Notes: generated by a model not told the origin, from the letters alone. DNA of 46,586 nucleotides from Kmv34 sp964524965 (GCA_964524965.1 CAZGDY010000002.1:1-46586); one strand, 5' to 3'. Shown: positions 33,064-40,524, numbered from the stretch's first letter. Program-made: numbers and translations.

Positions 33064-34641
33064 CTATAGATGAACTAATTTTACTTTAAGTACCTCTTCG
33101 ATATTTTGAAGAGATTTCATAACCTCAGAAGTGAGAGAAGTATCTAAAGTATAAACAGATACATTTTCCTTTCCCGGAATAATTGTTCCCATCCACAATC
33201 CAGCAATATTGATCCCAAAATTACCTAAAAGAGTGCTTATTTTTCCCACCGCCCCTGGTTTATCTACATTGTTACAAATTAAAAGATAGCCCTGGGGAAT
33301 AAACTCCAGAGAATAATCATTTATCCTCACTACATAGGGAATCTTCTTTTCCAGAGCTGTCCCTTCTATTTTAAGCTCTCCGCTATCACTAAAAACTTTC
33401 AATTGGACAAGATTAAAGTATTCTTCTTGCTGGGTGGTCTTAACCTCAGATATTTTGATCCCCCTCTCTTTTGCCAAAAAAAGAGCATTAACATAATTTA
33501 CACTTTCTTTCAATACAAAACCTAAAAGACCCTTTAAAAGAGCTACGGTTAAGGGCCTCGTTTCATGCTCAGCTAAATCTCCTTTGTATATAACTTCCAC
33601 TTCCCTCAGGTTTCCTTCCATTAGTTGAGCAGCTAAATTTCCCATTTTCTCAGTTAGGGAAAGATAACCTCCAATTTTTTTCTTAAGACGAGGGGGGAAA
33701 GTTAAAATATTTACTGCATTCCTTACCTGGTTTTTTTTAAGAGCATCAGCAACCTGTATCGCAATTTCCTCTGCTACTCTCACCTGAGCTTCTTCAGTAG
33801 AAGCACCAAGATGAGGAGTAACTATCACTGAATCCAGTTCTAAAAGGGGGCTTCCGAAGGGTTTTCCTTTCTCAAAAACATCAAGAGCAGCACCCTTAAC
33901 CTTTCCCTCCTTTAAGGCTCTATAAAGAGCATTTTCGTCAATGATTCCTCCGCGAGCACAGTTAATTATTCTAATGCCATTTTTCATCAAAGAAAATTCT
34001 CTATCGCTGATTAACTCTTGAGTATGCTCAGTTAAAGGGGCATGGATTGTCAAATAATCAACACAAGAAAGCACCTTATCTAGCTTACACAGGGTTACAC
34101 CAAGTTCCTCAGCTTTTTCTTTAGTAGTAAAGGGATCATAACCTATGTTCTTCATTCCTAAACCTTGAGCTCGTTTAGCTACCTCACTCCCAATTCTTCC
34201 TAAACCAATAATTCCTAAACTCTTTCCATAAACCTCGGTCCCCATAAATTTTTTTCTATCCCACACCCCTTTTTTTAAAGAGAAATTAGCCTGAGGAATA
34301 TTTCGGGATAAAGATAAAAGCATGGAAATAGTATGCTCTGCAGCTGAAATTGTATTACTTTCCGGGGTATTCATCACTATAATTCCTCTTCTAGTAGCAG
34401 CACCTATATCCACATTATCAAGACCAGTCCCTGCTCTTCCGATTATTTTTAAATTAGAAGCGGCGTTAATTACCTTCTCTGTTACCCTCGTCCCGCTACG
34501 AATAATAAGAGCACTATAATCGGGAATAATTTCAATAAGCTCTTTCTCTTCGATATTTTTTCTCTCTGTTGTCTGAAAACCCTTTTCTTTCAGCTTCGCT
34601 ATACCCTCTTCAGCCAGAGAATCAGCTACCAAAATTTTCAA
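33064..34641 (-). CDS. serA: D-3-phosphoglycerate dehydrogenase
   Basis: It oxidises 3-phosphoglycerate with NAD, the first step of serine synthesis. Taking the TTG at 34641 as start gives 525 residues beginning MKILVADSLAEEGIAKL, the usual long-form SerA. A run of seven G lies 5 bases before this TTG, whereas the TTG at 34674 has no SD. Domains: NAD-binding GLGRIGSEVAKRAQGLGM near 145, substrate and catalytic residues in the RAGTGLDNVDI and NCARGGIIDENAL blocks, His in TPHLGASTEEAQ, then the ASB intervening domain from about 320 and a C-terminal ACT domain from about 450. The upstream aminotransferase would catalyse the next step. Confidence 0.95.
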   Translation of the reverse strand: MKILVADSLAEEGIAKLKEKGFQTTERKNIEEKELIEIIPDYSALIIRSGTRVTEKVINAASNLKIIGRAGTGLDNVDIGAATRRGIIVMNTPESNTISAAEHTISMLLSLSRNIPQANFSLKKGVWDRKKFMGTEVYGKSLGIIGLGRIGSEVAKRAQGLGMKNIGYDPFTTKEKAEELGVTLCKLDKVLSCVDYLTIHAPLTEHTQELISDREFSLMKNGIRIINCARGGIIDENALYRALKEGKVKGAALDVFEKGKPFGSPLLELDSVIVTPHLGASTEEAQVRVAEEIAIQVADALKKNQVRNAVNILTFPPRLKKKIGGYLSLTEKMGNLAAQLMEGNLREVEVIYKGDLAEHETRPLTVALLKGLLGFVLKESVNYVNALFLAKERGIKISEVKTTQQEEYFNLVQLKVFSDSGELKIEGTALEKKIPYVVRINDYSLEFIPQGYLLICNNVDKPGAVGKISTLLGNFGINIAGLWMGTIIPGKENVSVYTLDTSLTSEVMKSLQNIEEVLKVKLVHL

Positions 34642-34667
34642 TTCTACCCCCCCTAGTACATTTGATC

Positions 34668-35810
34668 TTAACAAGGTATTTTTCCCATTAAAATCTTTTC
34701 TGCCGCTTTGATTCCACTACCTAATTCTACCTTATGCCCAAGTTGGGATAAAGACATTTCCAGAGCAGAAATAACTACAATAATATCAAGTTTATCCATC
34801 CATCCCAGGTGAGCTATTCTTATTATTTTACCTGAAAGTTTGCCTTGGCCACCAGCCACTACAATCCCAAAATCATTTTGCATTTTTTCTTTCAGTTTTT
34901 TACCCTCGATATCTAAGGGAACTAAAATAGCGGTAACTCCATTACAAGAAGGATTCCCAAAAACCTGCAAACCAAGAAAGACAGCTGCCTCACGAACAGC
35001 CTCAGCAAACATTTTATGGCGATTCAGAATGCTACTTAAACCTTCCTCTCTAATTAAATTCAAAGACTCCCTTAAAGCACATACGAGCGAAATAGCAGGA
35101 GTATAGGGAGTTTGGTTCTTAATAAGAGAGGATCTTGCCTCTTTAAAATCCCAGTAATACCTTAAAGAAGTAGCTCTCTCTACAGCTTTCCACGCTTTAT
35201 CAGAAAGAGAAATAAAAGCAAGACCGGGAGGTAGCATAAAAGCTTTTTGAGAACCTGCTACAACTACATCAACTTTCCACTTATCTGTCCAAAGAGGCTC
35301 TGCCCCTAAACCACTTATAGCATCCACTACCATTACCGCAGAAGTTTCATTAACTATCCTGCTTATACTCTCTACATCATATCTCACTGCGGTACTGGTC
35401 TCCACTAGTTGAGTAAAAACAGCTTTGATTTTTGTGTTACTCTTTAATTTTTTCTCTACCTGTAAAGGATCTGGTGCCCTTCCCCATTCTACATCTATGT
35501 AGGTGGTTCTCAGCCCAAAAACCTCACTGATTTCTCCCCATCTTTCTCCAAATTTACCCCCTCTAATAACCAATATTTCATCTCCCGGAGATAAAATATT
35601 GGTCACTACAGCTTCCATCGCACCAGTACCCGAGGTTGTAAAAGTAAGAACATCATTTTTAGTTTGAAAAACATACTGCAAACCTCGGCAAACTTCCTTA
35701 AAAATTTCTGAAAATTCTAAGGTTCTATGGTGAATAATATTCTTTGCCTGTGACAGTTTCACTCTTTCTGGAAGAGGAGTAGGGCCTGGTGCAAACATCC
35801 TGATTTTCAC
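34668..35810 (-). CDS. Class V aminotransferase (serine-pyruvate / phosphoserine type)
   Basis: A 380-residue PLP enzyme of the alanine-glyoxylate/serine-pyruvate aminotransferase group. It opens with RMFAPGPTPLPERV. The PLP phosphate site is FTTSGTGAMEAVVTN near 58, the Asp partner lies in VVDAISGLGAEP near 162-175, and the Schiff-base lysine is in AGSQKAFMLPPGLAF near 188. Placed directly before serA, it is the best candidate for phosphoserine aminotransferase, as similar enzymes serve that role in some anaerobes and thermophiles; this is inferred from context. No serB phosphatase is in the window. Confidence 0.88.
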   Translation of the reverse strand: MKIRMFAPGPTPLPERVKLSQAKNIIHHRTLEFSEIFKEVCRGLQYVFQTKNDVLTFTTSGTGAMEAVVTNILSPGDEILVIRGGKFGERWGEISEVFGLRTTYIDVEWGRAPDPLQVEKKLKSNTKIKAVFTQLVETSTAVRYDVESISRIVNETSAVMVVDAISGLGAEPLWTDKWKVDVVVAGSQKAFMLPPGLAFISLSDKAWKAVERATSLRYYWDFKEARSSLIKNQTPYTPAISLVCALRESLNLIREEGLSSILNRHKMFAEAVREAAVFLGLQVFGNPSCNGVTAILVPLDIEGKKLKEKMQNDFGIVVAGGQGKLSGKIIRIAHLGWMDKLDIIVVISALEMSLSQLGHKVELGSGIKAAEKILMGKIPC

Positions 35811-35853
35811 TTTTACCTCCTAAAATTCTCTGGAGAATCACCCAGTTATTTAA

Positions 35854-36102
35854 TTACTGAAGATCATTGTAAATAATTATCCGTCTGTTAGAGGTAAACT
35901 GCACATATCCTTCAACTTTGGCAAATAAGGTATCATCACTACCTTTGCCTACACCTCTTCCAGGATGAAATTTGGTACCTCGTTGGCGTACCAGAATCGC
36001 TCCGGCTTTAACAAATTGTCCCCCAGAAGCCTTCACCCCCAACCTTTTAGAAGCACTTTCACGTCCATTTGAAGAATGGCCTTGTCCCTTTTTATGAGCC
36101 AT
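35854..36102 (-). CDS. rpmA: 50S ribosomal protein L27
   Basis: An 82-residue L27, part of the large subunit near the peptidyl-transferase centre. The family signature GQFVKAGAILVRQRGTKFHPGRGVG is present. The N-terminus is MAHKKGQGHSSNGRES, with no cleavable extension of the kind found in Firmicutes. The usual partner rplU (L21) and the GTPase obgE are not next to it, which is unusual. AGGGG lies upstream of the ATG. Confidence 0.96.
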   Translation of the reverse strand: MAHKKGQGHSSNGRESASKRLGVKASGGQFVKAGAILVRQRGTKFHPGRGVGKGSDDTLFAKVEGYVQFTSNRRIIIYNDLQ

Positions 36103-36137
36103 TGTTTATTCCCCTTTTTTAATTTTATTTAAGTTTA

Positions 36138-36311
36138 TTAATCCTTTAATTCGCTAATTCCAATTACAAGAATTACCACACCAACAACAACCGCAGCAAT
36201 TCCTACGACTCCCTGCAAAAAACTCAATACCTGTATTGCAAAAATACAGATCAAAACTATCCCCACTACGGTAGCTACTGCTCCCCCGACGATCTTCAGT
36301 AATTTTTTCAT
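36138..36311 (-). CDS. 57-residue membrane protein (small ORF)
   Basis: Found by reading the minus strand between rnpB and rpmA. The protein starts MKKLLKIVGGAVATVVGIVL, has two hydrophobic spans of about 18-20 residues (roughly 7-25 and 33-51) with FLQG in the turn, and ends GISELKD. AGGAGA stands 6 bases before the ATG, and the frame has a basic N-terminus and an acidic tail, as expected for a small inner-membrane protein. I recognise no family. The good SD and clean composition favour a real gene; with this length, chance cannot be ruled out. Confidence 0.6.
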   Translation of the reverse strand: MKKLLKIVGGAVATVVGIVLICIFAIQVLSFLQGVVGIAAVVVGVVILVIGISELKD

Positions 36312-36440
36312 CTATTCTCTCCTTTTTGTATTTTTCCCCCTGCTACTAACCCAAAACAAGGAAAAAATTTCTCTTGGAAATCTATTTAGTTCCTCCTAAG
36401 CAAAAAAAATAAGACAAGAAACTTCCCAGGAGAACCTAAA

Positions 36441-36787
36441 GGGATAAGAGAAGTGTAAGCCGGGTTCTGTTAACGAAAAAGAAATTTTTCGACAGTGACC
36501 ATTCATCTAGGATTTAGGTTACCCTAAACCTCAAGCGGCCTACCCGAGGTTAAACCTCCTATTTGGCCTTGCACCTGACAGGGTTTACCCAACCAGAGAA
36601 TCACTTCTCTGCCGGTAGGCTCTTACCCCACCTTTTCACCCTTACCTGGTAGTTTTTTCTACCGGGTGGTTTGGTTTCTGCGGCACTTTCCAAGAGTTAC
36701 CCCCTCTGGGCGTTACCCAGCGTCGTTAATGGTGCCCGGACTTTCCTCAGGGAATAAATTCCCCGCGGTCACTCATTCTCTCATCCC
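36441..36787 (-). ncRNA. rnpB: RNase P RNA (bacterial type A)
   Basis: The catalytic RNA that trims the 5' end of tRNA precursors. On the minus strand it has the conserved 5' block GAGGAAAGTCCGGGC, the central GGTAAGGGTGAAAAGGTG and AAACCC elements, and the 3' block ACAGAACCCGGCTTA. The ends are set by a 12-bp P1 helix: 36776-36787 pairs with 36441-36452 with a single G-U. The total of 347 nt is normal. The 5' end overlaps the last 7 bases of the RNase HI gene, so its promoter must lie within that gene or further upstream. A weak stem with a T-run near 36362-36381 could serve as terminator. Confidence 0.95.
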
Positions 36788-37191
36788 CTTGCAGCTTCTT
36801 TAGCTAACTTATCAGCTTTAGTATTGTCATTTCTGGAAATTTGGCAAAATTTAACTCTTTCAAAAAGACTTCTTAAGTGTTTAACTTGATTATAAAATAA
36901 CAAAAGATTTTTATTGCGAACTCGGTACTCTCCCTTTAGTTGTCTTACTAAAAGTTCGCTATCAGAATAACAAATAAGTTTTTTTGCTCCTATTTTCAGT
37001 GCTTCTTGCATTCCATAAATTAAAGCTGAGTACTCTGCAACATTATTGGTGGTAATCCCAATAAATCTGCCCCCATCTTTTATTAATTCATGCTTAGGGG
37101 TATAAAGTACAAAAGCTACCGCCGCCTTCCCGGGATTCCCAAGACAAGCTCCATCGGTGTAGAGAATAACTGTAGAATAATCTACCGCCAT
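36781..37191 (-). CDS. rnhA: Ribonuclease HI family protein
   Basis: It cuts the RNA strand of RNA-DNA hybrids. The 136-residue protein has the acidic catalytic set: Asp13 in LYTDGACLGNPG, Glu in TNNVAEYSALIYGMQEAL, Asp in CYSDSELLVRQLKGEYRVRNK, and Asp in RNDNTKADKLAKEA. This is the short bacterial/archaeal-like form without the basic protrusion of E. coli RNase HI. The stop codon lies within the first bases of rnpB. The coiled-coil gene ends 10 bases upstream, so tRNA-Arg, the coiled-coil gene, rnhA and rnpB could form one transcript. Confidence 0.9.
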   Translation of the reverse strand: MAVDYSTVILYTDGACLGNPGKAAVAFVLYTPKHELIKDGGRFIGITTNNVAEYSALIYGMQEALKIGAKKLICYSDSELLVRQLKGEYRVRNKNLLLFYNQVKHLRSLFERVKFCQISRNDNTKADKLAKEAARG

Positions 37192-37201
37192 TTTTGCCTT
37201 T

Positions 37202-37606
37202 TTAACTATTTCTTAGTTTTTGTATTTGGTCTTCTTTTTCTTTTAACTCTTTTTTCAGATTAGAAATTTCCTCTACCAACCTTTTAAGTTCTCCCTCATC
37301 TAACTCTTCATGAATTTTTAGCTGCATAACAAGCTCACCCATCTTCTGCAGTTTTTTCTCAATTTGTCTCTTTTCATCTTTAATCTGAGACTTTAACTTG
37401 GTTAACTGCCCAAATTCTTTAGTCTCTGTGGTTAATTTCTCCAGGCCTTCCTGAGCAGTTTTTTTGATTTTTTCCCCTAAGTCATCCAGATGCTTTCGCC
37501 AATCTTTAGTTTTTGCAGTTGTTTTCTCTATACCAGTTTGAGTAGTAGCTATGAATTCTTCGGCTAATTCATCTAATTTTTTTCCCAGTTCCTCAAACTT
37601 ACTCAT
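37202..37606 (-). CDS. Coiled-coil protein, function unknown
   Basis: A 134-residue, highly charged, helical protein. Heptad-like patterns run through most of it (FEELGKKLDELAEEFIATT, then LKSQIKDEKRQIEKKLQKMGEL, then LVEEISNLKKELKEKEDQIQKL). No signal peptide, membrane span, cysteine or known motif is visible. The start is the ATG at 37606, with GGAGG 8 bases before it. A longer frame to 37672 exists, but its extra residues (GVRVPPG) are just translated tRNA-Arg. It sits directly behind that tRNA and ahead of rnhA. I cannot assign a role. Confidence 0.72.
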   Translation of the reverse strand: MSKFEELGKKLDELAEEFIATTQTGIEKTTAKTKDWRKHLDDLGEKIKKTAQEGLEKLTTETKEFGQLTKLKSQIKDEKRQIEKKLQKMGELVMQLKIHEELDEGELKRLVEEISNLKKELKEKEDQIQKLRNS

Positions 37607-37642
37607 TTGAACCACCTCCAAAAAATTATATTTAAAATTTTC

Positions 37643-37719
37643 TGGCACGCCTGGAGGGACTCGAACCCCCAACCTGCGGATCCGAAGTCCGCCGCTCTAT
37701 CCAATTGAGCTACAGGCGC
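37643..37719 (-). tRNA. tRNA-Arg, anticodon UCG
   Basis: On the minus strand the acceptor stem GCGCCTG pairs with CAGGCGT (G-U at the first pair) and the 3' CCA is encoded. The D arm AGCTCAATTGGATAGAGC, the anticodon stem GCGGA/TCCGC with loop CTTCGGA (anticodon TCG), and the T arm with GTTCGAGTC all fit. The length is 77 nt including CCA. Confidence 0.96.
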
Positions 37720-38006
37720 ACTAATAAGACAGCGAGATAGTCTATAATTTCATAGAGTTTGGTAGTTCTGAGTTGAGATAAAATGCTCATAATTACAAAT
37801 TATCAAAACCCTTATCCTTAAAAATATATCTTCGGCAAAAATTTTAGAAAAACTTGCCTGTTAGAAGATTTCTTCAAATATCAGAAAAAAACGTGGAAAA
37901 TAGTATCCTTCCAGAACTTTTATATATTAGTCAAATTACCATAGACTGTCAACCTGATGTATTTTTTCCTGCTTATTTAAGTGGCAAAATCCTTTACTTT
38001 TCTTTT

Positions 38007-38034
38007 TTGACCTATTTTATTTTTTAGGTATTAT
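38007..38034 (+). promoter_or_regulatory. Promoter of nikR
   Basis: TTGACC (38007-38012), 16-base spacer, TATTAT (38029-38034). The upstream ATG at 38033 falls inside this -10 box, which supports the downstream start at 38072. Confidence 0.6.
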
Positions 38035-38051
38035 GAATTGCAAGACAATAC
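38028..38051. promoter_or_regulatory. Candidate NikR autoregulatory operator
   Basis: Inverted repeat GTATTAT (38028-38034) and ACAATAC (38045-38051), six of seven positions complementary, 10 bases between them. It overlaps the -10 box and transcription start. Known NikR sites are palindromes with GTAT-like half-sites, usually spaced wider, so this is tentative. Confidence 0.35.
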
Positions 38052-38071
38052 TCTATTGGAAGAGGAAACTT

Positions 38072-38488
38072 ATGATTAAATTAGTAAGATTTGGAGTTTC
38101 TCTAAAAAATAACCTTATTAAAAAATTTGACGAGGAAATTCAAAAACAAGGTTATAATAACAGATCCAAGGCAATAGGAGATCTTATAAGAAACTGGCTT
38201 ATGCAACGAAAACTAAATTTAAAAGATGAGAAGGGAGTTGGAATCATAACTCTGCTTTATGACCACGAAATTAAAACTACCACTGATGCTCTCTTAAGTC
38301 TCCAGCACTCTTATAGTAATAAGGTTGTTACCACAACTCATATTCATTTAAATTCTCATACTTGCCTGGAAGTAATCATAGTTAGAGGTAGGGTAATTCA
38401 AATTAAAAAAATAGCTGACCAATTATCTCCTATCCGAGGAGTAAAACAAGTTCAGCTAACTTTAACTACTACTCAAGGAATGGATTAA
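38072..38488 (+). CDS. nikR: NikR-type nickel-responsive ribbon-helix-helix regulator
   Basis: A 138-residue regulator that represses target genes when nickel is bound. Residues 1-45 are the ribbon-helix-helix domain (KLVRFGVSLKNNLIKKFDEEI, RSKAIGDLIRNWL). The C-terminal ACT-like domain has every nickel ligand of E. coli NikR, shifted by three: His79 (LQHSY), His90, His92 (THIHLNSHTC) and Cys98. The start at 38072 has GAGG 6 bases before it. No nickel transporter or hydrogenase gene lies in the window, so targets must be elsewhere. It is flanked by opposite-strand genes and looks monocistronic. Confidence 0.87.
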   Translation: MIKLVRFGVSLKNNLIKKFDEEIQKQGYNNRSKAIGDLIRNWLMQRKLNLKDEKGVGIITLLYDHEIKTTTDALLSLQHSYSNKVVTTTHIHLNSHTCLEVIIVRGRVIQIKKIADQLSPIRGVKQVQLTLTTTQGMD

Positions 38489-38506
38489 AATAGTTAAAAT
38501 CCATAA

Positions 38507-38800
38507 TTATTTAGGGGAATTCAGTTTTTCTTCAGGAATAATTTGATATACTACTTCTTTTTTTCTGGCCAACCCTAACTTTTCCCGAGCTAATTTTTCT
38601 TTGAAAAAGGGATCACTAAGTTTTACCTCCATTTCCTCTAATCTTTCATTTTCTGCCTCAATCTGCCCAATCTCATCATACGCTGCTTTCACCTGCTCAT
38701 TTAGTTTATTGATATCCCACTTCACTTTTACGTACCAGCTAAATAAAAATCCAATCGCCACTACCAATAAAAAAATAAATATCTTCTTAGTGCCTTTCAA
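38507..38800 (-). CDS. FtsB/DivIC-like septum formation protein
   Basis: A 97-residue bitopic membrane protein: one N-terminal span (IFIFLLVVAIGFLFSWYV, residues 7-24), then a coiled coil (DINKLNEQVKAAYDEIGQIEAENERLEEM) and a short conserved end, DPFFKEKLAREKLGLARKKEVVYQII. This is the layout of FtsB/DivIC, which bridges FtsL and FtsQ in the divisome; ALARxKLGLxxxxEvvy is the family hallmark. It starts at TTG with GAGG 5 bases upstream; the nearby ATG reads into a stop. It follows the prepilin peptidase gene by 15 bases. Confidence 0.8.
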   Translation of the reverse strand: MKGTKKIFIFLLVVAIGFLFSWYVKVKWDINKLNEQVKAAYDEIGQIEAENERLEEMEVKLSDPFFKEKLAREKLGLARKKEVVYQIIPEEKLNSPK

Positions 38801-38815
38801 TTAATCCTCATTTTT

Positions 38816-39601
38816 TTACCAAAAAAAGGTAAAATAAAGCTCAACGATCCTTTCCCCTAAAAAGAAAGTAAGAAAAGCTCCTGATACTAAAAAAGGGCCA
38901 AAAGAAATTTTATCTTTCATTCCCTTCAGGCGAAAAAAAAGAAACCCTCCTGCCACTAAGGCACCTAACAAAAAAGAGAGAAAAAAAGATATAAGTGCCA
39001 TCTTCCAACCAAGAAAAGCTCCGATGCCTGCGGCAACTTTTACATCCCCCATCCCCATGCCCGGTCGATGCAAGAAAAGAAAGCTCAGATAAAAAATTAA
39101 AAGAAAAATCCCTACTCCCACCCCTGCTCCTTTAAGACTAACTAAAAAATCCCCTTGTATTGCTGAGAAAACCACACAGGAAATAACCAAGGTATAAGAT
39201 AAACCATCAGGAATAATCCCATGTTCAAGATCAATAAAGAAAACAGGGATAAGTACAGATATAAAAAAAGCATCTTTAACAAGACTAATAAGAAAATAAA
39301 AACCAAAAGTGAAAGGGTAGTTGTGCCAGAGAATAAGAAGAAAAAAAATAGCGCAAATTCCTTCTATCAAAGGATAACGCCAGGAAATTTTCTTTTTACA
39401 GTTTCGACAGCTCCCGGCCAGAAGAAAAAAACTCACTACAGGAATATTATCATACCAAAAAATAGCACTACTGCATTTGGGACAATGAGAGGAAGGTGCC
39501 CAGAGGGATATATCTCGAGGCAGACGATAAATAACCACATTGAGAAAAGAACCTATTATCAAACCCATTATTAGCATAAAGATGGATAAAAAAAGGATCA
39601 T
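38816..39601 (-). CDS. pilD: Prepilin peptidase / N-methyltransferase
   Basis: A 261-residue inner-membrane aspartic protease that cuts type IV prepilin leaders and methylates the new N-terminus. The cytoplasmic loop between the first two membrane segments has the zinc tetracysteine CPKCSS and CRNCKK, typical of the bifunctional form. The catalytic aspartates are seen in FFIDLEHGIIPDGLSY and GMGDVKVAAGIGAFLGWK. About eight membrane spans follow the usual plan. It lies just downstream of the pilin gene, past a terminator and a candidate promoter. Confidence 0.93.
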   Translation of the reverse strand: MILFLSIFMLIMGLIIGSFLNVVIYRLPRDISLWAPSSHCPKCSSAIFWYDNIPVVSFFLLAGSCRNCKKKISWRYPLIEGICAIFFLLILWHNYPFTFGFYFLISLVKDAFFISVLIPVFFIDLEHGIIPDGLSYTLVISCVVFSAIQGDFLVSLKGAGVGVGIFLLIFYLSFLFLHRPGMGMGDVKVAAGIGAFLGWKMALISFFLSFLLGALVAGGFLFFRLKGMKDKISFGPFLVSGAFLTFFLGERIVELYFTFFW

Positions 39602-39625
39602 CTTTTCTCACCCCGTTTTTTCTAA

Positions 39626-39652
39626 GCTATAGGAGTTTTAGCGGAGTGTCAA
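39626..39652 (-). promoter_or_regulatory. Possible promoter of pilD
   Basis: Minus-strand TTGACA (39647-39652) with TATAGC (39626-39631) 15 bases away; the spacing is short. The 13-base context TTCTTGACACTCC is repeated exactly in front of pilB. Confidence 0.4.
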
Positions 39653-39670
39653 GAAATAATATCTTAAAAT

Positions 39671-39704
39671 AAAAAAGGCAGGGAAAAATTCCCTGCCTTT
39701 TTTT
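39671..39704 (-). terminator. Intrinsic terminator of the pilin gene
   Basis: Arms AAAAAAGGCAGGG (39671-39683) and CCCTGCCTTTTTT (39691-39703) form a perfect stem with a 7-base loop, with poly-T on the minus strand given by the A-run. It lies 25 bases after the pilin stop. Confidence 0.9.
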
Positions 39705-39728
39705 AATGAAAAAGATAAAAAATGTTCT

Positions 39729-40244
39729 TTATCCGCTTCCGTATCCTATGTCTCCACTTGACGTTACACCCTCTGCCGGATCATACCACGAATCGTCAAT
39801 ACCATAAGGATCGTCTTCATTCTTTACACCTTCTGCTCCACCAACTGCCCCTCGTACCCGGTTAGTAAAAGTAACATCACTCGATGTAATCTTCTCACTT
39901 TCGTCCGGACCGTAACCAAGAATTAAGTACATAGCATCACCACTGGTAACTATTTTGTAAGGATTATCCCAGGGATCACTCCAAACAGTAGTTCCAATGT
40001 AAGCTTCACCCAAATCACTGGTAGTACTAGCGTAAGTTAAGTGATCAATGTAGTACAACTCTTCCGCTTTGCCTATCGCATCCATGTCAGCAAAAGATTT
40101 TGCTACTTTAGCCCTAGTTCTCGCTCCCAGGAAGTTAGGAATGGCAATACCAGCAAGAACACCAATAATGGCCACTACAATCAAAAGCTCAACTAAGGTA
40201 AATCCCTTCTTCCTATACCACACTTTTTTCATTATCTTCTGCAT
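39729..40244 (-). CDS. Type IV pilin / GspG-like pseudopilin
   Basis: A 171-residue prepilin. A basic 14-residue leader (MQKIMKKVWYRKKG) ends at the peptidase site before FTLVELLIVVAIIGVLAG, with the conserved Glu5 of the mature protein. After the helix come KSFADMDAIGKAEELYYIDHLTYA and WSDPWDNPYK; the latter matches the calcium-loop region of GspG pseudopilins. There is no C-terminal cysteine pair as in many pilins, and the tail is rich in Gly, Ser and Asp. I chose the ATG at 40244; the GTG at 40256 would use part of the SD (GGAGG). It is preceded by a c-di-GMP riboswitch and terminator and followed by a second terminator, so it forms its own transcript. Confidence 0.9.
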   Translation of the reverse strand: MQKIMKKVWYRKKGFTLVELLIVVAIIGVLAGIAIPNFLGARTRAKVAKSFADMDAIGKAEELYYIDHLTYASTTSDLGEAYIGTTVWSDPWDNPYKIVTSGDAMYLILGYGPDESEKITSSDVTFTNRVRGAVGGAEGVKNEDDPYGIDDSWYDPAEGVTSSGDIGYGSG

Positions 40245-40324
40245 TTTTTTTCTCACCTCCCTTCAATGTTTAGTTTTGGTTATCTCACAATCAAATTTTA
40301 TTCTTTTTTTGATTTTTTATCAAT

Positions 40325-40359
40325 AAAAAAGAGCCCATTCGGAGGAATGAGCTCTTTTT
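40325..40359 (-). terminator. Riboswitch-controlled intrinsic terminator
   Basis: Minus-strand hairpin between the riboswitch and the pilin gene: outer GAGC/GCTC, one mismatch, then CATTC/GAATG, a 4-base loop and a T-run of six. A competing pairing between AGCTCT at the aptamer end and AGAGCT in its 5' arm could act as antiterminator. Confidence 0.82.
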
Positions 40360-40375
40360 AGTGCAAATTTTTAAG

Positions 40376-40463
40376 AGAGCTTCGGCAAGTTAACAACCCC
40401 TATTAAACAGGTGGGTCTTAACTTTTGCGACCTATCCTTCCGAATAGTGTGCCTTTTCGGCTC
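40376..40463 (-). ncRNA. Cyclic di-GMP-I (GEMM) riboswitch
   Basis: Read on the minus strand, the aptamer has the GEMM-I landmarks: AAAGGCAC in the role of the GGCAAAC strand, the P1b helix CTATTC/GGATAG closed by a GGAA (GNRA) tetraloop, GGTCGCAAAAG for GGACGCAAAG, a second helix AGTTAA/TTAACT, and the closing TTGCCGAAGC. By my alignment the specificity base is G, which favours c-di-GMP over cGAMP, but this needs a covariance model. It lies between a promoter and the terminator at 40325-40359, ahead of the pilin gene. Confidence 0.85.
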
Positions 40464-40495
40464 CTTTATCTTAATTATGAGAAACAACTGAATAC

Positions 40496-40524
40496 ATTGT
40501 TAGCACAAAAAAAATACTTGTCAA
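40496..40524 (-). promoter_or_regulatory. Promoter of the riboswitch-pilin transcript
   Basis: Minus-strand perfect TTGACA (40519-40524), 17-base spacer, AACAAT (40496-40501). It places the transcript start about 25-30 bases before the aptamer. Confidence 0.55.

Larger units (their letters stand above)
37720..38071. other. Divergent intergenic region between tRNA-Arg and nikR
   Basis: A 352-base AT-rich stretch. It contains the nikR promoter and a candidate operator at its right end. I could not pick a convincing minus-strand promoter for the tRNA and see no RNA gene or ORF. Confidence 0.5.

Noticed and set aside
36781..36787. Overlap of rnhA with rnpB as an assembly error
   Set aside because: Both features are complete and standard: the P1 helix pairs well and the RNase HI frame ends normally.
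37607..37672. N-terminal extension of the coiled-coil gene (GVRVPPGVPENF)
   Set aside because: This is the tRNA-Arg 3' half read as protein. A good SD sits before the inner ATG at 37606.
38033..38071. 13 extra N-terminal residues of nikR from the ATG at 38033
   Set aside because: That ATG lies inside the -10 box, and the start at 38072 has its own SD and matches family length and ligand spacing.
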